The notes beneath the pieces are model-generated. The model saw nothing but the letters and a program-made list of their open reading frames with translations, ran no database searches and was not told the origin of the DNA. A stretch of 64,000 nucleotides of DNA. Source: Prostheceraeus crozeri (taxonomy: Eukaryota > Platyhelminthes > Polycladida > Euryleptidae). Within the stretch, counting starts at the first letter, position 1, and every line of letters starts with the position of its first letter. Below, in pieces: positions 44,414 to 54,075 of this stretch. The stretch spans positions 310,001-374,000 of the forward strand of contig CAJQUW010008653.1 of assembly GCA_907163375.1 (NCBI GenBank), written 5' to 3'. Made by a program: the position numbers and the translations under genes.

Positions 44414-44875
44414 ATGAGTTGGTTGACTGCTGACGATATTAAAACTAAAGTGCAGCGTAATGCAGACGAAGCGACGTTGAAAGCTTTCGATAATGTCTAT
44501 TCGCTCGATACCTTACCATCTGCAGTAAATCACTATCCCAGCTTTATTGTGCTAAACACTCATTCGCAGAATTTAGGCGGTGAGCATTGGAAAGCGATCT
44601 TTATTGGAGAAGACCGACGTGGTGAACTATTTGACTCTCTTGCTCAACCTCCAAATATACCAACACAGCAGTGGTTGAGAAAACATACGCGTCAATATCA
44701 GCGAAATGAACGCATACTACAACATCCACTTTCATCAACGTGTGGTGCTTTTGTACTGTACTTCATCTTAAAACGTTTACATGTACCTCGATTTGCATCT
44801 GTTATTCAAAACTTTTCATGTAATCCATCCTCTAATGAAAAAATGATTTGTAAGTTCTATCATGATTTGAAATAA
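44414..44875 (+). CDS. Adenain-like cysteine protease (element 1)
   Basis: 153 residues, intact. The order of the adenovirus-protease/Ulp1 fold is clear. FIVLNTHSQNLGGEHWKAIF holds the catalytic His, ELFDSLAQPP the acidic residue (Asp), and LQHPLSSTCGAFVLYF the oxyanion Gln and catalytic Cys. In Polintons and adenoviruses this enzyme trims capsid precursors. The stop codon TAA lies within an AATAAA signal at 44,872-44,877. Confidence 0.88.
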   Translation: MSWLTADDIKTKVQRNADEATLKAFDNVYSLDTLPSAVNHYPSFIVLNTHSQNLGGEHWKAIFIGEDRRGELFDSLAQPPNIPTQQWLRKHTRQYQRNERILQHPLSSTCGAFVLYFILKRLHVPRFASVIQNFSCNPSSNEKMICKFYHDLK

Positions 44876-44905
44876 AAACATCATGTTGGAAAAATTGTTT
44901 TTTAT
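44872..44905. terminator. Convergent polyadenylation signals overlapping two stop codons
   Basis: AATAAA on the plus strand includes the protease stop at about 44,873. On the minus strand AATAAA follows the TBP-like stop at 44,902 within a few bases. The two 3' ends overlap within about 35 bases, as in compact viral genomes. Confidence 0.6.
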
Positions 44906-45447
44906 TTTACAATCCGCTGGGTACGTACATACTCGATGAGATAGTCTAGGATCACATTTGCTTGTACATGAGATTTTAGTCCAGTAATGATCACTTTACT
45001 ATTATGAAAGGTTGCAACATGCACAGGTAACCAACAACTAATGAGAGCTGCAGGAAAAAGTTCGGGTTCATAACACAAATTGTAACTGCTGGTACGAATC
45101 TTCAAAAATGATACACTTTCACTCAATTGAGTAGAGATCACCATATTGTCCACAGTCAGATTCGACATCACACACCTCTCCCTCTTCCATATCCGACGTA
45201 GTAGTCTCTGTAGCTCTAAGCGCATTGACTGCGCCGATGAATGGGAAAGGGCGCCGAGAATCTGTACAGTCCTATTTGGGAAGAGTTGAAGATTCCGTGA
45301 ATTGTTCATCTTCACCACTAACATTTGAGGACGGCCCGGGTAATACTTGCTGTTTGGAAGGTGTTGGTGTAATGTTGTGAGATCGATTTTGGTGTAGAGT
45401 CTGAAGCGACGGAGAATGTTGACGATGGTGTAGCGATGGCGCTTCAT
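44902..45447 (-). CDS. TATA-binding-protein-like (two-repeat) protein
   Basis: 181 residues from the ATG at 45,447 (MKRHRYTIVN); the frame is open further upstream but overlaps another gene. Two TBP-type half-saddles are visible. Repeat 1 has SKYYPGRPQMLVVKM, then LQLFPNRTVQILGALS. Repeat 2 has DNMVISTQLSESVSFLKI, then CYEPELFPAALIS and VATFHNSKVIITGLKSHVQA. The YEPELFP motif and the strand pair F-x-S-x-K-V-I-I-T-G are hallmarks of the TBP core. Each repeat ends with a helix (LELQRLLRRI; VILDYLIEYV). A DNA-binding transcription factor that redirects host RNA polymerase to element promoters is the likely role. It is intact. Confidence 0.82.
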   Translation of the reverse strand: MKRHRYTIVNILRRFRLYTKIDLTTLHQHLPNSKYYPGRPQMLVVKMNNSRNLQLFPNRTVQILGALSHSSAQSMRLELQRLLRRIWKRERCVMSNLTVDNMVISTQLSESVSFLKIRTSSYNLCYEPELFPAALISCWLPVHVATFHNSKVIITGLKSHVQANVILDYLIEYVRTQRIVK

Positions 45448-45739
45448 GATGAAAAAATGAGTAAATTGAGCGATGTACCTTCCTTTTATACTTTTCCCAA
45501 CTACCTTGATGAAATTTGAAGTTAGTATGGAGTTGGGAATGATAGAGTTGAATTCGCTGTTTGTTGACGCGCAACCAGATGCGATTTCCAATACGTGAAT
45601 GTCTTTTCATATAGAAGTATTTCAAGTCCTTCATGATATGATGTAGAGATTGAAAATGACGATAAGATAAAGCAAACTCTCTTCTCACATTTCCAGTTGA
45701 ATCTTTGAAATAGACGTTCCATACATGAATGGGAACCAT
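45272..45739 (-). CDS. Unknown protein overlapping the TBP-like gene
   Basis: 155 residues. The first 95 or so (HVWNVYFKDSTGNVRREFAL, SYRHFQSLHHIMKDLKYFYM, RIGNRIWLRVNKQRIQLY) lie upstream of the TBP-like start and look like a folded basic domain. The rest overlaps the TBP-like gene in another frame and is Ser/Pro/His-rich. Its ATG is 2 bases from the ATG of the divergent gene at 45,742, which leaves no promoter space, so at least one of the two starts is probably wrong. No family recognised. Confidence 0.45.
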   Translation of the reverse strand: MVPIHVWNVYFKDSTGNVRREFALSYRHFQSLHHIMKDLKYFYMKRHSRIGNRIWLRVNKQRIQLYHSQLHTNFKFHQGSWEKYKRKVHRSIYSFFHHEAPSLHHRQHSPSLQTLHQNRSHNITPTPSKQQVLPGPSSNVSGEDEQFTESSTLPK

Positions 45740-45741
45740 TC

Positions 45742-47022
45742 ATGGGATGCATTCCATACAATTTAACGTCAGATGGAAAGTGGAACTATGAATGGATTCA
45801 GATAAAATCAGATTATTATGAACCATTCGGGAATGAGAAAATTATTAAGGCATTCAACAGTGGTAATACTTCCATCATGAAGAATAAGGATCAGAAAGTT
45901 TATGAGTTTACTATCTATCATTAGAGTGGGAGGCAGTTCCTTCGCTTTCATTCTTTTACTAAAGGTCTTACACTGAGGTTGGATAATGAATTCTATCCAC
46001 ATCTCGGTTTTTGGCATGGTCTACATCTAACGTCAATTGCTACTGCAAATGTTAAAAAAGTTTATTCAAATCGAATCAACAAATTTCATTATAAATTTAA
46101 AATATTTGATGAAGATGTTGTAGAATGCGAAGAACGCATCATTTTGAAAAAGCGTGGTGTTCAACCTTTATCACTTATTGAGTTAGTAAAACGATGGAAT
46201 GAGACTGTGGGTAAGAAGTATGGAGAGAAAATTATGGCGGACAAAAATAAGTTGGTCATTCAGAAATATAATGACAAACTTACAGTTTATTTCTCTCCAA
46301 CCTTGCGTCATTTTGTAAGACATTATACACCTATTATTGGAAGCAGTCTGGTGTATGCTTCTCATGAATATCACACTAAAGCTGATTCAGTTAATGATGA
46401 ATGGTGGGTGGACATCTATGGTGATCGCATCAAGAAAATTTACCAGTCTTATCAAGAATCTAAAGTTGCTATCAATATAATGCCGCGTCTATATCATACA
46501 GTTGAAAGCTTCATTCATGTAGTAAATCCTTATATACAACAGAAGTTGAAGCATGTGATGAAAAGTAAATATGATGTGAAGACACACCACATTTCGTTTT
46601 CAATTGAAAATCAACGCGTTGTTCTGAAACTGGGTGATGACATTCAATGTCAATTGAGTAAAAATTTGAAAAAACTCTTTGGCTTTTCAATGCTACAAAC
46701 TGTGTTTACTGCTGCGCATACGATTGGTATAGAAACACCAATGACACTTGATAAACATGAACAGCACCTTTACATTCAAAGTGATTTGATTCTTCCTATT
46801 TCTGTTGGTGAGAAAAAAGAATACATTTTACGTGATTTCATTCATGATAAAGACGCTTCATATGGAATAGTCGAGAAGATGTTTGAATCTATTTTCTATC
46901 ATCCCGTCGTCAAACAAACTATACCCTCTATTGCTATCAAAATTACCAATGGTTTACAAGAGTGCATCCATGTGAAAGATACTAAATCCCTCGTAACGTT
47001 AGTGTTTCGGAAAACAAAGTGA
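45742..47022 (+). pseudogene. Unknown large protein of element 1, one in-frame TAG
   Basis: Frames 45,742-45,924 and 45,979-47,022 are in one register, separated by a TAG at 45,922-45,924. The readable sequence between continues the style of the protein. Together they would give about 425 codons. The longer part has beta-rich segments (GLTLRLDNEFYPHLGFWHGL, NKLVIQKYNDKLTVYFSPTL, VINIMPRLYHTVESFIHVV-like runs). No catalytic motif is seen. Size and position among structural genes suggest a second capsid (penton or vertex) protein, as a guess. An AATAAA signal is present at about 47,047. Confidence 0.5.
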
Positions 47023-47201
47023 AGTCATTGTGATATGTTTATTGAAATAAAAATATGTGTATGAAAAAGTCTTTTCACAGATAAAGGGGGAATGGGCTGA
47101 CTGTAGGCATATATTCACAAGGAAGAAACGATCTCATGCGACACATAAAACAACCATGTATATCTACAAAAAGCAACATCAAAATACTGAGTTAAAGTTG
47201 A
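47023..47201. other. Convergent 3' ends of the unknown gene and the polymerase gene
   Basis: Contains AATAAA at about 47,047 for the plus-strand gene. Nothing else is seen. Confidence 0.5.
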
Positions 47202-50200
47202 TTATGTCAATGCATCTCCTGAATGTGGTAGCGTGAGTTTTATTCTTTTGGGTGGAGGTATGTTTGTGTCAGGATGTCCATGTGGAAGAGATGTGTTATG
47301 TCCTATCCAACACCTCTTATCCTCCCATGCTGAAAGCGCTCGTTTCTTGAACGTGTGCGTTTTCACAGTATGAACTTGAGATTTTAAGATTGACAAACAA
47401 TATAGTTTTATTTTTATAGGCCTTCTTATAGGACCGATGTTTCATTTTGTGAACAATGGATTTTGATATACCTTTAGCACGCTTAATACTATCTGCACAT
47501 TCTTTTAATTTCATGGAATACATTTTAGGACGGAGGAGAATCATTTCATCTATTTCCTTTCCTGCTGTTTCATCCTTACAACAACCAAGTTTGGCTTTAT
47601 TCTGTATGGAATAGAGTGGATGAGTGGGATTGTAGTTAAATGTATCGAAATATTTTTCTAATGACTTACCTACTTCATTAAAATTTAAATCTTTTTGAGT
47701 GGTAATTCCTAAAAAGAAACTATCTGTATCACCACCCAGCAAGCGAACCTCTTTTACGAGAGGGCATGGTTTTAATATTTTGTAGAAGAGTTGATACATT
47801 TCAAGCTTGGAATAATCTAAAACGGCTTGTCCAATATAGATGGGTTTGCACAACTCAACTTCTGATTTTATCATTTTAACACCTACAAAATCCTCATCGA
47901 TGACGTCTCTATCAATGAAAAGAGGTGATGAGGTCAATTTGTGATATTTTTGTTCATCAACGACTAGTTTGTAGTTCATACGTTTTCTAACATCCTCCAT
48001 GGTCTTTCCGAAAAGACTGTTATTCTTATATTTATAAAAATCCTTTTCAAAATTATTTTGGGCGAGTGCACGTTTTTGACTGTTACTATCTATGTAGGGT
48101 TTGAGGAAGGCTTTCTGTCTAAATTTGATAATGCGGTGAACTGACTTTAGAAGCATGCCCATTTCTAAATAGAATTTTAGTATGCAGAAGTCCACGAGAT
48201 AATTTTTCTTATCATATTGGGTGAGCAAAAATTTGCGGCATGGTTTGTACCTTGGCTGTCCACACTCTGTTAAGTTATTATGAAATTGTGACATGAATGG
48301 TGAAAACATATCTTCAGTCACTTCACCAGATTCAGGTGCGAGTGGGAAATCAGAAGTTTTATTTTTAATACTATTTGGATAAATCAAATCCACTTCAAAA
48401 TAATATCCCCAATCACCTTTATCTGGAATCTTCAGTATGTTTGAAGGGTTGGAGTAATACGCAAGCTCATCTTGATTTAACCAACTAAACTCGGAGTGAG
48501 GTACTGGTTTAGACAGTGAACTGCCATATAAATTATTTTGGTCATAGTACTTTAGGTGGATATGATCATTACCTACTGTTTTAGATTTTATGTGATGTTT
48601 ATTCACAAATGTGAGACCACCGCGTATTCTGCGCTCAAATATGTTATACATCTCGGGTCTTGTAAGAGATGGATGGTCTCACCAGTCATTTTAAAGGCTG
48701 ATTTAAAGGACATGGCTGGTAGACTGACAAAGTGGACAGGATCTAATTTGTCTTCTTCTAATCCCACTCGTCGAAATTCCTGAAAGACATCAGCCAGCAA
48801 AATGACATCTAATTCTAAGTAAGCGATCATATAATCGCCAAACGTTTTACAATCAAATTTTAACCATGCCTCTTGAGCATGTTCATAGTCCTCTACTGGA
48901 CAATCTTGACCCGTCAAATCGTTTTGGAATTTGTCAATGGAAGGAAGGGTTGTTTCATTTAGTTTAGACATTGAGCTAAAATACGCATAGGGAAAGACTC
49001 CTTTGCGAGTGATTATTTCATCCGTTAAGTTTGGATAGTGTTTCTTCAAAGTTTGACTATGGGGAAGAAACTTGAGATTACGAACGAGAGAAGCTAGTGA
49101 CGCTGACATGAATTGGAATGAATCTAAAAATTTTATTTCGAAGAAGACTGTCTTGTTTTCTTTAGTTTTATCTACTGGTACTTTTGCTGTCATTGCCATG
49201 AATTTTTCTCTCGTTTGCGCTATTACATTAAACTGCCACGATTTCATCTGGCTCAACCCTCCTTTTATGAGCATATGACTGTCATAGCCCTTAAAGTTAT
49301 GAAAAATTACGGGTAGTACACGACGTCTCAACCTAAGTGAAAAGTTACATTTGGAGCAGAGTGCGTTTCTAAATTTACCAGTGATGTGATCATGATCACG
49401 CACTTTCTTAATTTTATCGTCATCAAACGTTTTATGACATTTAGGGCACGATGTGCAACTTTCAAATTTCTGTTTGTCTTCATCTGACATATGTAGTGAC
49501 TTACGCTGCAATTGGGAATCATATGATTGTTGAAATTTAGCAGCTTTATCGAGAAATTCTAGAAATTTTGAAATACAATCTTCACCTTGCCAAGTATGCA
49601 TTTTGTTTTGCCTATTTCTAAAGTGGTCATGCCATACTTCATAGCAGGATATGGCTGCTGGCTTGTGGATGATATCATCAATGTAGCATTCTATGTCTGC
49701 GTAAATGACACGCAGGGGACTTAATTCGTCACCATTATCCCTATGTGAAAATATTTTATCTTTGGGCATGCGTTCCATTTGTAATTTACCTCGCTTGCAC
49801 CATTCATAGTGAGTTTCAAATTTATCTTTACTCCAAAAGGAGCGGATGCAGCGGTCGCATACAAAATGTTCACCTCTTTTAGAGTGCCCCAAGTGAGTGT
49901 ACAAGCGAGAGATTTTGGGAATACCACAGTAGTGCCATTCCTCGCTATCATCTTGTTTTACTAATAAGAGGTTGACTACACGTTCATAACAAGTTGAACG
50001 TGAATTATAGCGGGCACCCTTCAACCCCTTCTCCCACACGTGAACGACAATTTTAATCTTATTATGTTTTTCGAACGTTTCTACATCTTTGATTTTCATG
50101 TTGTTACTATCACAACCTTCAAAGTCTAGTTCATCCTCCCACTGTCTATAGCTATAGGTGCGATCTCGATGCGCGTTGATATCATTATAGTGAAGGATGG

Positions 50201-51011
50201 ATAGGACTGCGTATTTGAAACACTGCGATTTACAATCGACATTGATGACAGCTTTCTTATTATACAACGTTTTTGGTAGTTTAAATGTGCCTCGAGCTGC
50301 ATGACTTTCTAATAGGGAAATTTTGAATATGGCTGAGTCCACACCATCAAAAATGAGAGCGCTGTCGCGTTGATTGAATTTATGTACATTTGATCTTAAA
50401 CATTGAATGTGAAAATTTAGCCAAGACTCGCAGTCTACAACTTCGGTTGCGGAAGAGGAAGGAACATGAAACTGTATTCTCTCCGTCACTTGACCCGTTT
50501 GAAAATCTATTTTAATATATTTTAGTTTAAGGTAGATGAGCGCCTTCATTCTAAAATTGTCTAAATTGTTGAAGAGCGCTTCGATAATGTTAGAATTTTG
50601 AAGAAGCCACTCAGGAAAATCTACTATTTGAGTATTGGACTCCATGCAGTAGTCGCGTACTAAAATATTATGTGAAACATTAATGAGGGAGATGGTAGAG
50701 GTACCGTTGGTGTAGTGATCATTTGCATGCGTGTGTTGAAGTCTGTGCGAAGATCGCTGAAGGTGAATATCAAAAGAAAGAGGGCACAAATCGCAAGGAA
50801 AGGAGATGTCATCGTCAGAATCAACTTCACCTCCGGAGATTGACGCCGCTTTGCGTTGACACACACGTTGTTTGATGTGTCGAAGGAGACTGTGCTTCCT
50901 TGTAAACATATGTCCGCAGTCGACACATTCCCACTCGTTGCCTTGTCGCGAGAGTCCTGAGCTGGAACTCACATCACCTGAAAGAGAAATCATTCTATCA
51001 TCTCTGTTCAA
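47202..51011 (-). pseudogene. Protein-primed-type DNA polymerase B (element 1), two frameshifts
   Basis: About 1,270 codons in three frames: 51,011-48,6xx, 48,651-47,39x and a C-terminal piece to 47,202 (KTHTFKKRALSAWEDKRC). Breaks are near 48,660 and 47,390. The N-terminus has C2H2-type fingers (WECVDCGHMFTRKHSLLRHI; FPCDLCPLSF; HFVCDRCIRSFWSKDKFETH). Then come exonuclease motif I (VIYADIECYID) and an EndoVII/HNH-like Cys-His cluster (CPKCHKTF, VRDHDHITGKFRNALCSKCN). NFKGYDSH is the second exonuclease region. Polymerase motifs follow: YFEVDLIYPNSIKN (A region), YKNNSLFGKTMEDVR (B) and LLGGDTDSFFLGI (C, DTDS intact). The family copies Polinton DNA by protein priming. Confidence 0.9.
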
Positions 51012-51445
51012 GTCTCAGTGTATTGTTACAACCTACTTTGACTCAACAACTCTAAACTTTCCTCGAGAAGGGAGGGCGTTGGTGATGAAGTTGATGCCTG
51101 AAATTGAGGAAGATGCTATTAGCCACACGTTTGAGGGAGATGAGTGAAGAAATTTTCAACTTACCATTTCAACGAAATCAAGTTTAAGGTTGATACTTCA
51201 ACAAGATAGAGACTTCACTCAAATTTGGAATTCACGAGAGAGCAGTTCACTTGTACGCCTCAAATAATAACAGAATTCGCTAGAGAACACTTCACTTATA
51301 TGTCACAAAGACAGAGTGAAATGACACGAATGTCACTTTACATATATACTTTCATATTCATCATTCATTGGCTGTTCATTCTTATTGGTTGCTTGTTTAT
51401 ACTTAAGAATTAGGAAACATTTCAAAGTTATTATTCACAGTCAAC
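51012..51445. promoter_or_regulatory. Divergent intergenic region between polymerase and the 51.4-kb gene
   Basis: About 430 bases separate the ATG of the polymerase (minus) from the ATG at 51,446 (plus). It has two GAATTC/ACTTCACT-type repeats near 51,225-51,300 (both sharing the form GAGAGCAGTTCACTT / GAGAACACTTCACTT). A bidirectional promoter is likely from position; no core motif can be fixed. Confidence 0.4.
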
Positions 51446-51892
51446 ATGACAAGCCCTCCGACAACGCCAAACACAAAATTCTCTTCTCCATGCTCAACAC
51501 CAAAGGCGCTCGTTGCACCAAACTCTCCAACGAAGGGGTAGGTAGAGAAGGTGTACCGACTGGACAATATCAGAAAGTTGTCATTACCAGCGGACGACGA
51601 AGAGAGTGTATGTGAGGAGGAGTGTCCCGACTTAACAGGCGTGAGGTGGAAGTTTCTGCAGTACGATACTGATGATGTGATGGAGATCACCAGCACCAAA
51701 TTCCTCCACCAATTATGGGAATGGTACACCCCTGACTCCCAGCCACGAACTATAGCGGAGTGGGAGTACATCGACAAAGTGAGGCTCGCGGTAGAAGAAC
51801 GATTGAAGCAAGTGAACTGTTTTTGCGATCTATGTGAAGTCAGACTCTGGGACGATATTGACGATGAAGACCTTTTGAAATACATGCCATAA
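51446..51892 (+). pseudogene. Unknown acidic protein, one in-frame TAG
   Basis: The frame opens with MTSPPTTPNTKFSSPCSTPK, a Ser/Thr/Pro-rich start. It meets a TAG near 51,539 and goes on in the same frame as VYRLDNIRKLSLPADDEESV, CEEECPDLTG and LHQLWEWYTPDSQP, with a Cys pair CFCDLCEVRLWDD at the end. About 148 codons in total. The stop codon TAA overlaps AATAAA (about 51,890). No family recognised. The acidic C-terminus and Cys pair could form a small zinc site. Confidence 0.5.
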
Positions 51893-51942
51893 TAAATTTT
51901 TATTTCGTATTATCTTTGCTTTCATACTGACTTACTTGAATG

Positions 51943-52354
51943 GGGCTTAAGTGGATGATTTAACCATGTATACTTTTTCATTTGGAAATAGTAGCACGCT
52001 TAGTCTAACTTGTAAATCTTATAACATTTCATATGGGCGATGATGGTAGATGAAATAGTGTTAAATAAAATTAAGATGGCTTACACTTCTGATACAGGGA
52101 TAGCAATCGACTGCGATCCATGTGTAAAGAGCTTGTTAGACTACGGATGGGCTTAAGTGGATGATTTAACCATGTATACTTTTTCATTTGGAAATAGTAG
52201 CACGCTTAGTCTAACTTGTAAATCTTATAACATTTCATATGGGCGATGATGGTAAATGAAATAGTGTCAAATAAAATTAAGATAGCTTACACTTCTGATA
52301 CAGGGATAGCAATCGACTGCGATCCATGTGTAAAGAGCTTGTTAGACTACGGAA
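51943..52354. repeat. Tandem duplication, 206-base unit, two copies
   Basis: GGGCTTAAGTGGATGATTTA recurs at 51,943 and 52,149, and the copies run on to GACTACGGA with only a few differences (for example GGTAGATG against GGTAAATG). Each unit contains an ATG-led frame ending ...VKSLLDYG, and only the second copy continues. Confidence 0.85.
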
Positions 52355-52443
52355 GAGAGAAGTGTGTTATGTTGCGTGTGGCGCGTGAGTGTCCTCCCAT
52401 TTCATTCCATTCATCAATTCGTCTCATTGATAGAGACAGGTAG
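52249..52443 (+). CDS. Possible small protein in the duplicated region
   Basis: A frame of 64-65 residues (MVNEIVSNKIKIAYTSDTGI ... CDPCVKSLLDYG ... ECPPISFHSSIRLIDRDR). The first 45 codons are repeated in the upstream duplicate at about 52,044, where substitutions are few. Three or four Cys are present. There is no family match, and it may not be translated. Confidence 0.3.
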   Translation: MVNEIVSNKIKIAYTSDTGIAIDCDPCVKSLLDYGREKCVMLRVARECPPISFHSSIRLIDRDR

Positions 52444-52932
52444 AACTCATGGTTCTCATAACGTATGCAATGGAAAGTTTTAGGCAACCTTCGACAGTTC
52501 GCTAAATGTCGCCCTGGCGCGAATGCATACTACGTTGAGACAGAGGCAATCACTTGCAAACATGACGCAGAGAGGTTTAACAAGATTGACCATTGCCGAA
52601 TGTCCCTTGCGGTATACATAGCTACGGGTTTCAGCACCGCCCTTTACAGGAACGCCCGTCGAAAGGAAGTATTACACCGAACTTCATTTGCAACGTTCAA
52701 GTTGACTGATAGCAGATTCAACTTAATGATAGTATTCGCCAGTCCGAAGACTGCCCAGGGCAAACCGCGTGGAGGTTCTATCATGTCTTGCCCCTAGGTA
52801 GCCCTTAAGAGAGCCGATGGTTCGTTCTCGGGAGTAACGTGATGGGGTGGTTAAGGCGGGTAAAAGATCTGCAATGAAAATGATATGTATTAGAATAGGA
52901 TATACTATCTTATTTGCTTTTCACTTACCAAG
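52444..52932. other. Unassigned, higher-GC stretch
   Basis: An open frame 52,465-52,797 exists but its composition does not look like the flanking genes and no features support it. It is followed by the 3' end of the coiled-coil gene. Confidence 0.35.
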
Positions 52933-54075
52933 TTAGCCATCCTTAGGCAGTCTCGCGCGCTTCCTAACAGAAAATTTGTGTAAATGTCCTTGCATTCTCA
53001 GTGTGGCATGCAGACATTTCTTGGTCGGATGGCCATTGTAGCAAATGATTGACTCGTCGAGACTACGGTTGACGAGGACTTCACCGTCCAAATGATTATC
53101 CCGAATAGGGATGTGAAACTCAAACAACCTATCCTCATTCACACGATTCCACTCATCCCTCATGCCCTCCAACTTCTCAAACGCCTGTCTCTCATCACCC
53201 CGCCGAGCCGCATTCCTCTCCAACTCAACATTCCTCGCTCTCAACACACTCATCTCCTTCATCATCTCCTCAAACTTCGCTTCTGCATCTCTCATTCTTC
53301 TCTCCGCAGCACTCGCACTCTTCTCACAGTCATCATTCTTCTCTTCCAACTCTCGCGTCTTATTCTTCAAATCAGTCACACTACGCCTCATTCGAATATT
53401 CTCATCCGCTACCTCCTTCGACTTCAGTTCCTTCTTTTTCAACTCATCCAACTCCTTCACGACTTCATCCTTCACCTTCTTCAAACTCTCATACTTATTC
53501 ACCAACAAATCATGCGCCATCTGCTGCGATACATGCTTCTTCTCTTCACCCTTCAACCACCTCGCCGACTGCACACGAATCGCACCACTCTTCACTTTTG
53601 GGGAAGATGAGCTCTGCGGGGGGTCGGTGATGACAATGTTTGACACCTCCGAGGAAGAAGAGCTCAACTTCCTCACACGCTTCCTCACATGCTCCCTATC
53701 TAAATCCACATCATCCTCATCATCACTCTCAAGCACTCTCTTTCGCTCAATCTCAGCCTCCAACGAAGCAACTGCTCTCGCCAACTCATCATTCTCAACA
53801 TAATTCTCAACAACATTCTCCACCTTGCCGTCTCGCTCTATCGCCAACATTCGCTCCCTCTCTTCAACGATCAACTGCGTGAATCGCAAGTCATTCACCA
53901 AACCTCCACTACAGTCAGCATGCACTCTGTAAAAACGCGCCTCATCCTCATCACCCTCCAACACTTTACACTTTACACACGCAACCCTATTCCAGATAAT
54001 CATGTGGTCGGTGCCCACCTTCTTCACATGCGCCTTAGCGTCCGCACTGCGATTTATTCGCCCACATGTACACAT
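52933..54075 (-). CDS. Coiled-coil protein with N-terminal Cys motifs
   Basis: 380 residues, intact. Residues 1-52 have MCTCGR, then VACVKCKV and HADC, a possible zinc site. Residues 68-130 and 180-320 are long Lys/Glu-rich coiled coils (for example VKDEVVKELDELKKKELKSK). Between them lies a Ser/acidic, nuclear-signal-bearing part (DREHVRKRVRKLSSSSSE). The C-terminus (LFEFHIPIRDNHLDGEVLVN; RKRARLPKDG) is a small conserved-looking basic tail. Whether it belongs to element 1 or flanks it is undecided; strand, compactness and small intergenic distance favour element 1. The long plus-strand frames over it are shadows of the coiled coil. Confidence 0.6.
   Translation of the reverse strand: MCTCGRINRSADAKAHVKKVGTDHMIIWNRVACVKCKVLEGDEDEARFYRVHADCSGGLVNDLRFTQLIVEERERMLAIERDGKVENVVENYVENDELARAVASLEAEIERKRVLESDDEDDVDLDREHVRKRVRKLSSSSSEVSNIVITDPPQSSSSPKVKSGAIRVQSARWLKGEEKKHVSQQMAHDLLVNKYESLKKVKDEVVKELDELKKKELKSKEVADENIRMRRSVTDLKNKTRELEEKNDDCEKSASAAERRMRDAEAKFEEMMKEMSVLRARNVELERNAARRGDERQAFEKLEGMRDEWNRVNEDRLFEFHIPIRDNHLDGEVLVNRSLDESIICYNGHPTKKCLHATLRMQGHLHKFSVRKRARLPKDG

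Noticed and set aside
52465-52797. 110-residue plus-strand frame
   Set aside because: Open by chance in a GC-richer segment; no motif, no overlap with element gene style, start not supported.
53092-53882. Three long plus-strand frames, Leu/Ser/His-rich
   Set aside because: They lie antisense to the intact coiled-coil gene (54,075-52,933); the Lys/Glu codons of a coiled coil read as Leu/Phe/Ser on the other strand. Composition fits shadows.
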